Of a stretch of DNA of 7,066 bases, positions 5,580-7,066 are shown piece after piece; positions within the stretch are counted from its first letter, which is position 1; the number at the start of each line of letters is the position of its first letter. Made by a program: the position numbers and the translations under genes. The stretch covers positions 1 through 7,066 of the forward strand of contig CANETR010000099.1 in assembly GCA_947441325.1 (NCBI GenBank), read 5' to 3'. The notes under the pieces are model-generated. The model saw only the letters and a list, made by a program, of their open reading frames with translations, was not told the origin of the DNA and made no database searches. The DNA comes from Saprospiraceae bacterium (lineage in GTDB: Bacteria > Bacteroidota > Bacteroidia > Chitinophagales > Saprospiraceae).

Positions 5580-6677
5580 ATGATAAAAGAACTTTGCATA
5601 AAACCTGTATTCGAAGGTGGAAATTATTCCGATCATCAGGTTGCCACCAAGATAGGAAGCCTCTCAGATTTTTTATCTGAGAAAAGTAAGCCAGTCATCG
5701 CCCTGATTTGTGAAGGCAGTGAAGCCACAAATTATGCCGATTTCAGAAAGGCTTTTTATAGAATGAGTGCCAATTTCCCAAAAGGTGCCTTAGTCGATCT
5801 GGGCAATGTAAAAGGAGGAGCAGTGGGCATTACAGAAATGGTCGATCAATTGCAGCGCAAAGGAATCCTCAGTATTGTACTCAGCAATTCCGAGCAATTG
5901 CCACATGCTATCATCAGGGCTTTTTCGACAATAAACAGACCTTTGCACCTCAACATTATAGAAAGCCGACTCGATTACAGCTGGCAAGAAAACAAGGAAC
6001 TGCCGCATCTGCTCGATAAACTCATTCCGCTTTATCCTCAACAACTCAGCAGGCTGAATTTTTTGGGCTACCAGTCTTATTTTGTGGATGAAAGAGTGTT
6101 GAAACTGTTGAAAATGATGCACTTCGAAACACACAGACTAGGCATGTTGCGCAGCAGTATCAAAGAAGTTGAACCAATTGTCAGAGACGGAGATATTTTT
6201 GGTTTGAATATTGGCGCATTGGCTTACACCGATGCTCCTGCTGCATTGGATGTTAATCCCAACGGTTTTACCGCATTCGAGGCCTGCCAGATTGCACGTT
6301 ATGCCGCCATGAGCGATCGCCTCAGTTCAATCGGCTTTTACGGTTATGCACCCAATGAGGATGTGAAAGGTCTCACTGCGCTGCTATTGGCGCAAATGGC
6401 ATGGTATGTTGTGCAGGGATTTTATCAGCGCAGGAATGAATATCCGATCAATCCTGAAGACCTCATTCGCTACGAAGTACACCTTTCGGGCGATAATATT
6501 CCGATTGCTTTTTTCAAAAGTCGCCGCAGCGAACGCTGGTGGTTTTATGTGGAGCCCAATGCCAAAAGTGCCGACCTTGACCCCGAAGGGCTTATTTCCT
6601 GTTCTTACGAAGATTACCTCAACACTTGTACAGGTGATGTTCCGGAAAGGATTTTGAATGCTTTTGACAGGGAGTGA
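5580..6677 (+). CDS. Arginase/formimidoylglutamase-superfamily protein, probably without a metal site
   Basis: 365 residues, no signal peptide, cytoplasmic. The chain follows the Bacteroidota branch of the ureohydrolase superfamily: DLGNVKGG (73-80), LGYQSYFVDER (162-172), KEVEPIVRDGDIFGLNIGAL (195-214), PNGFTAFEACQIARYAAMSD (227-246), SSIGFYGY (249-256), SERWWFYV (317-324) and SCSYEDY (340-346). True arginases bind two Mn ions through GGxH, DAHxD and SxDxDxxD. Here the corresponding places read SNSEQ (102-106), ESRLD (128-132) and GLNIGALAYTD (208-218), so the His of both first motifs and both leading Asp of the third are missing. Hydrolysis of formiminoglutamate or arginine is therefore doubtful; a structural or regulatory role is possible. 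Annotation pipelines are likely to call it formimidoylglutamase. Divergent from the amino-acid dehydrogenase, which could hint at nitrogen metabolism. Confidence 0.8.
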   Translation: MIKELCIKPVFEGGNYSDHQVATKIGSLSDFLSEKSKPVIALICEGSEATNYADFRKAFYRMSANFPKGALVDLGNVKGGAVGITEMVDQLQRKGILSIVLSNSEQLPHAIIRAFSTINRPLHLNIIESRLDYSWQENKELPHLLDKLIPLYPQQLSRLNFLGYQSYFVDERVLKLLKMMHFETHRLGMLRSSIKEVEPIVRDGDIFGLNIGALAYTDAPAALDVNPNGFTAFEACQIARYAAMSDRLSSIGFYGYAPNEDVKGLTALLLAQMAWYVVQGFYQRRNEYPINPEDLIRYEVHLSGDNIPIAFFKSRRSERWWFYVEPNAKSADLDPEGLISCSYEDYLNTCTGDVPERILNAFDRE

Positions 6678-6896
6678 GGGGGTTATAACTTCGGTAAATT
6701 TATGCTTTAAATAACCTAAAATTATTGTTATCATTTTTTAGGGTTTACAACAACTTTAGAGCTTATCTAAAAGTATTTTGCGCTTTTTGCTTTTATCCTG
6801 ATACAATTTCTTGAAGCTCTAATAAGCCTTGTTTCAGACTTTTAATTGTCTAATGTTTTCTATACTCATTTTTGTTGTTTGAATGTCTTTTTACAA
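6678..6896. other. AT-rich intergenic stretch without a supported gene
   Basis: No frame of useful length with a credible start is open on either strand. A 9-bp inverted repeat TTAGAGCTT (6756-6764) / AAGCTCTAA (6814-6822) encloses 49 bases, and a weak 6-bp stem GGTTAT (6681-6686) / ATAACC (6711-6716) follows the arginase-like stop codon; neither has the GC-rich stem plus T-run of an intrinsic terminator. On the minus strand an ATG at 6869 opens only 11 codons before TGA. Confidence 0.5.
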
Positions 6897-7044
6897 TGCC
6901 CGATAACGTTTTGGGGATTGGCGAACGTGGCGATTTTCACCATCCCGATAGCTATCGGGATTGATGCGGAGAACCAAACTTTGATTAACCACAAATGTGT
7001 CTGCGGAGCGATGAACCGCCACTTTTGGGTAGGTGCTGTTAGCG
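6897..7044. repeat. Interspersed-repeat-like element with palindromic core
   Basis: About 148 bases of noncoding DNA with clear internal structure and more G+C than the preceding stretch. Near the edges are TAAC (6904-6907) and GTTA (7038-7041). Inside them GTGGCGATT (6927-6935) pairs with AACCGCCAC (7014-7022), 9 bp with one G-T wobble. Inside that is a perfect 20-bp palindrome at 6942-6961 (core CCCGATAGCTATCGGG), and TGCGGAG occurs twice as a direct repeat (6965-6971 and 7002-7008). I recall similar AACGTTTTGGGG... elements and CCCGATAGCTATCGGG palindromes scattered between genes in many Bacteroidota genomes, but cannot check that here. The AAC...GTT edges also recall integron attC sites, without matching their consensus exactly. 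The true ends are uncertain. Confidence 0.5.
6942..6961. repeat. Perfect 20-bp palindrome
   Basis: ATCCCGATAGCTATCGGGAT is its own reverse complement over all 20 bases. With no spacer it is suited to dimeric protein binding or to cruciform extrusion with a small loop rather than to termination, as no T-run follows. It sits near the middle of the repeat-like element described for 6897-7044. Confidence 0.85.
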
Positions 7045-7066
7045 TTTCGTTGGTTTTTTCTGAACA

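Noticed and set aside
6681..6716. GGTTAT/ATAACC stem as a terminator for the arginase-like gene
   Set aside because: A 6-bp AT-rich stem with a 24-base loop and no T-run directly after it.
6384..6734. Minus-strand open frame of 116 codons across the end of the arginase-like gene
   Set aside because: Most of it is the antisense strand of the strongly conserved C-terminal part (SERWW, SCSYEDY); no motif of its own.
6897..7044. Bona fide integron attC site
   Set aside because: The edges are only attC-like: the left CGATAAC does not fit RYYYAAC and the right GTTAGCG does not fit GTTRRRY. Kept as a repeat-like element instead.
1..7066. CRISPR array, tRNA/rRNA genes, transposase or known defence genes
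   Set aside because: No regularly spaced repeats, cloverleaf-like segments, transposase motifs or recognisable defence domains were seen on either strand.

Overview
The window reads as a chromosomal segment of an environmental Bacteroidota bacterium. The evidence is protein content (an OmpA-family barrel of the Bacteroidota type with thrombospondin type-3-like calcium repeats, a Bacteroidota-type arginase/formimidoylglutamase-family protein, and signal peptides cleaved just before Gln), matches to the Bacteroidota -7 promoter element TAnnTTTG, and the absence of Shine-Dalgarno sequences. The class cannot be fixed from the sequence; a Chitinophagales/Saprospirales-like organism is a guess.

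Layout: (1) 1-1092, minus strand: the N-terminal 364 codons of an OmpA-family outer-membrane protein, cut by the left edge. (2) 1093-1339: divergent AT-rich spacer with a candidate promoter for each side and a small hairpin ahead of the next gene. (3) 1340-4172, plus strand: an AT-rich accessory block with an uncharacterised lipoprotein (1340-2509), a barrel-like secreted protein overlapping it by 10 bases (2500-3252), a broken 3' fragment of a second lipoprotein of the same kind (about 3256-3387), and a second barrel-like protein (3432-4172) that is a collinear paralogue of the first. (4) 4208-4245: a perfect 13-bp-stem terminator between converging genes. (5) 4267-5499, minus strand: a Glu/Leu/Phe/Val dehydrogenase. 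(6) 5500-5579: a short divergent spacer holding a symmetric double -7 element. (7) 5580-6677, plus strand: an arginase-superfamily protein that has lost most metal ligands. (8) 6678-7066: no convincing gene; the right end holds an interspersed-repeat-like element with a 20-bp perfect palindrome.

The most interesting part is the accessory block. The order appears to have been lipoprotein A - barrel A - lipoprotein B - barrel B, a duplicated two-gene unit, in which lipoprotein B has been reduced to a fragment of about 130 bases. The overlap of the first pair suggests translational coupling and a joint job at the cell envelope, but its function is unknown. The flanking dehydrogenase and arginase-like genes look like ordinary host metabolism. 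No CRISPR array, tRNA, rRNA, transposase or recognisable defence gene was seen.
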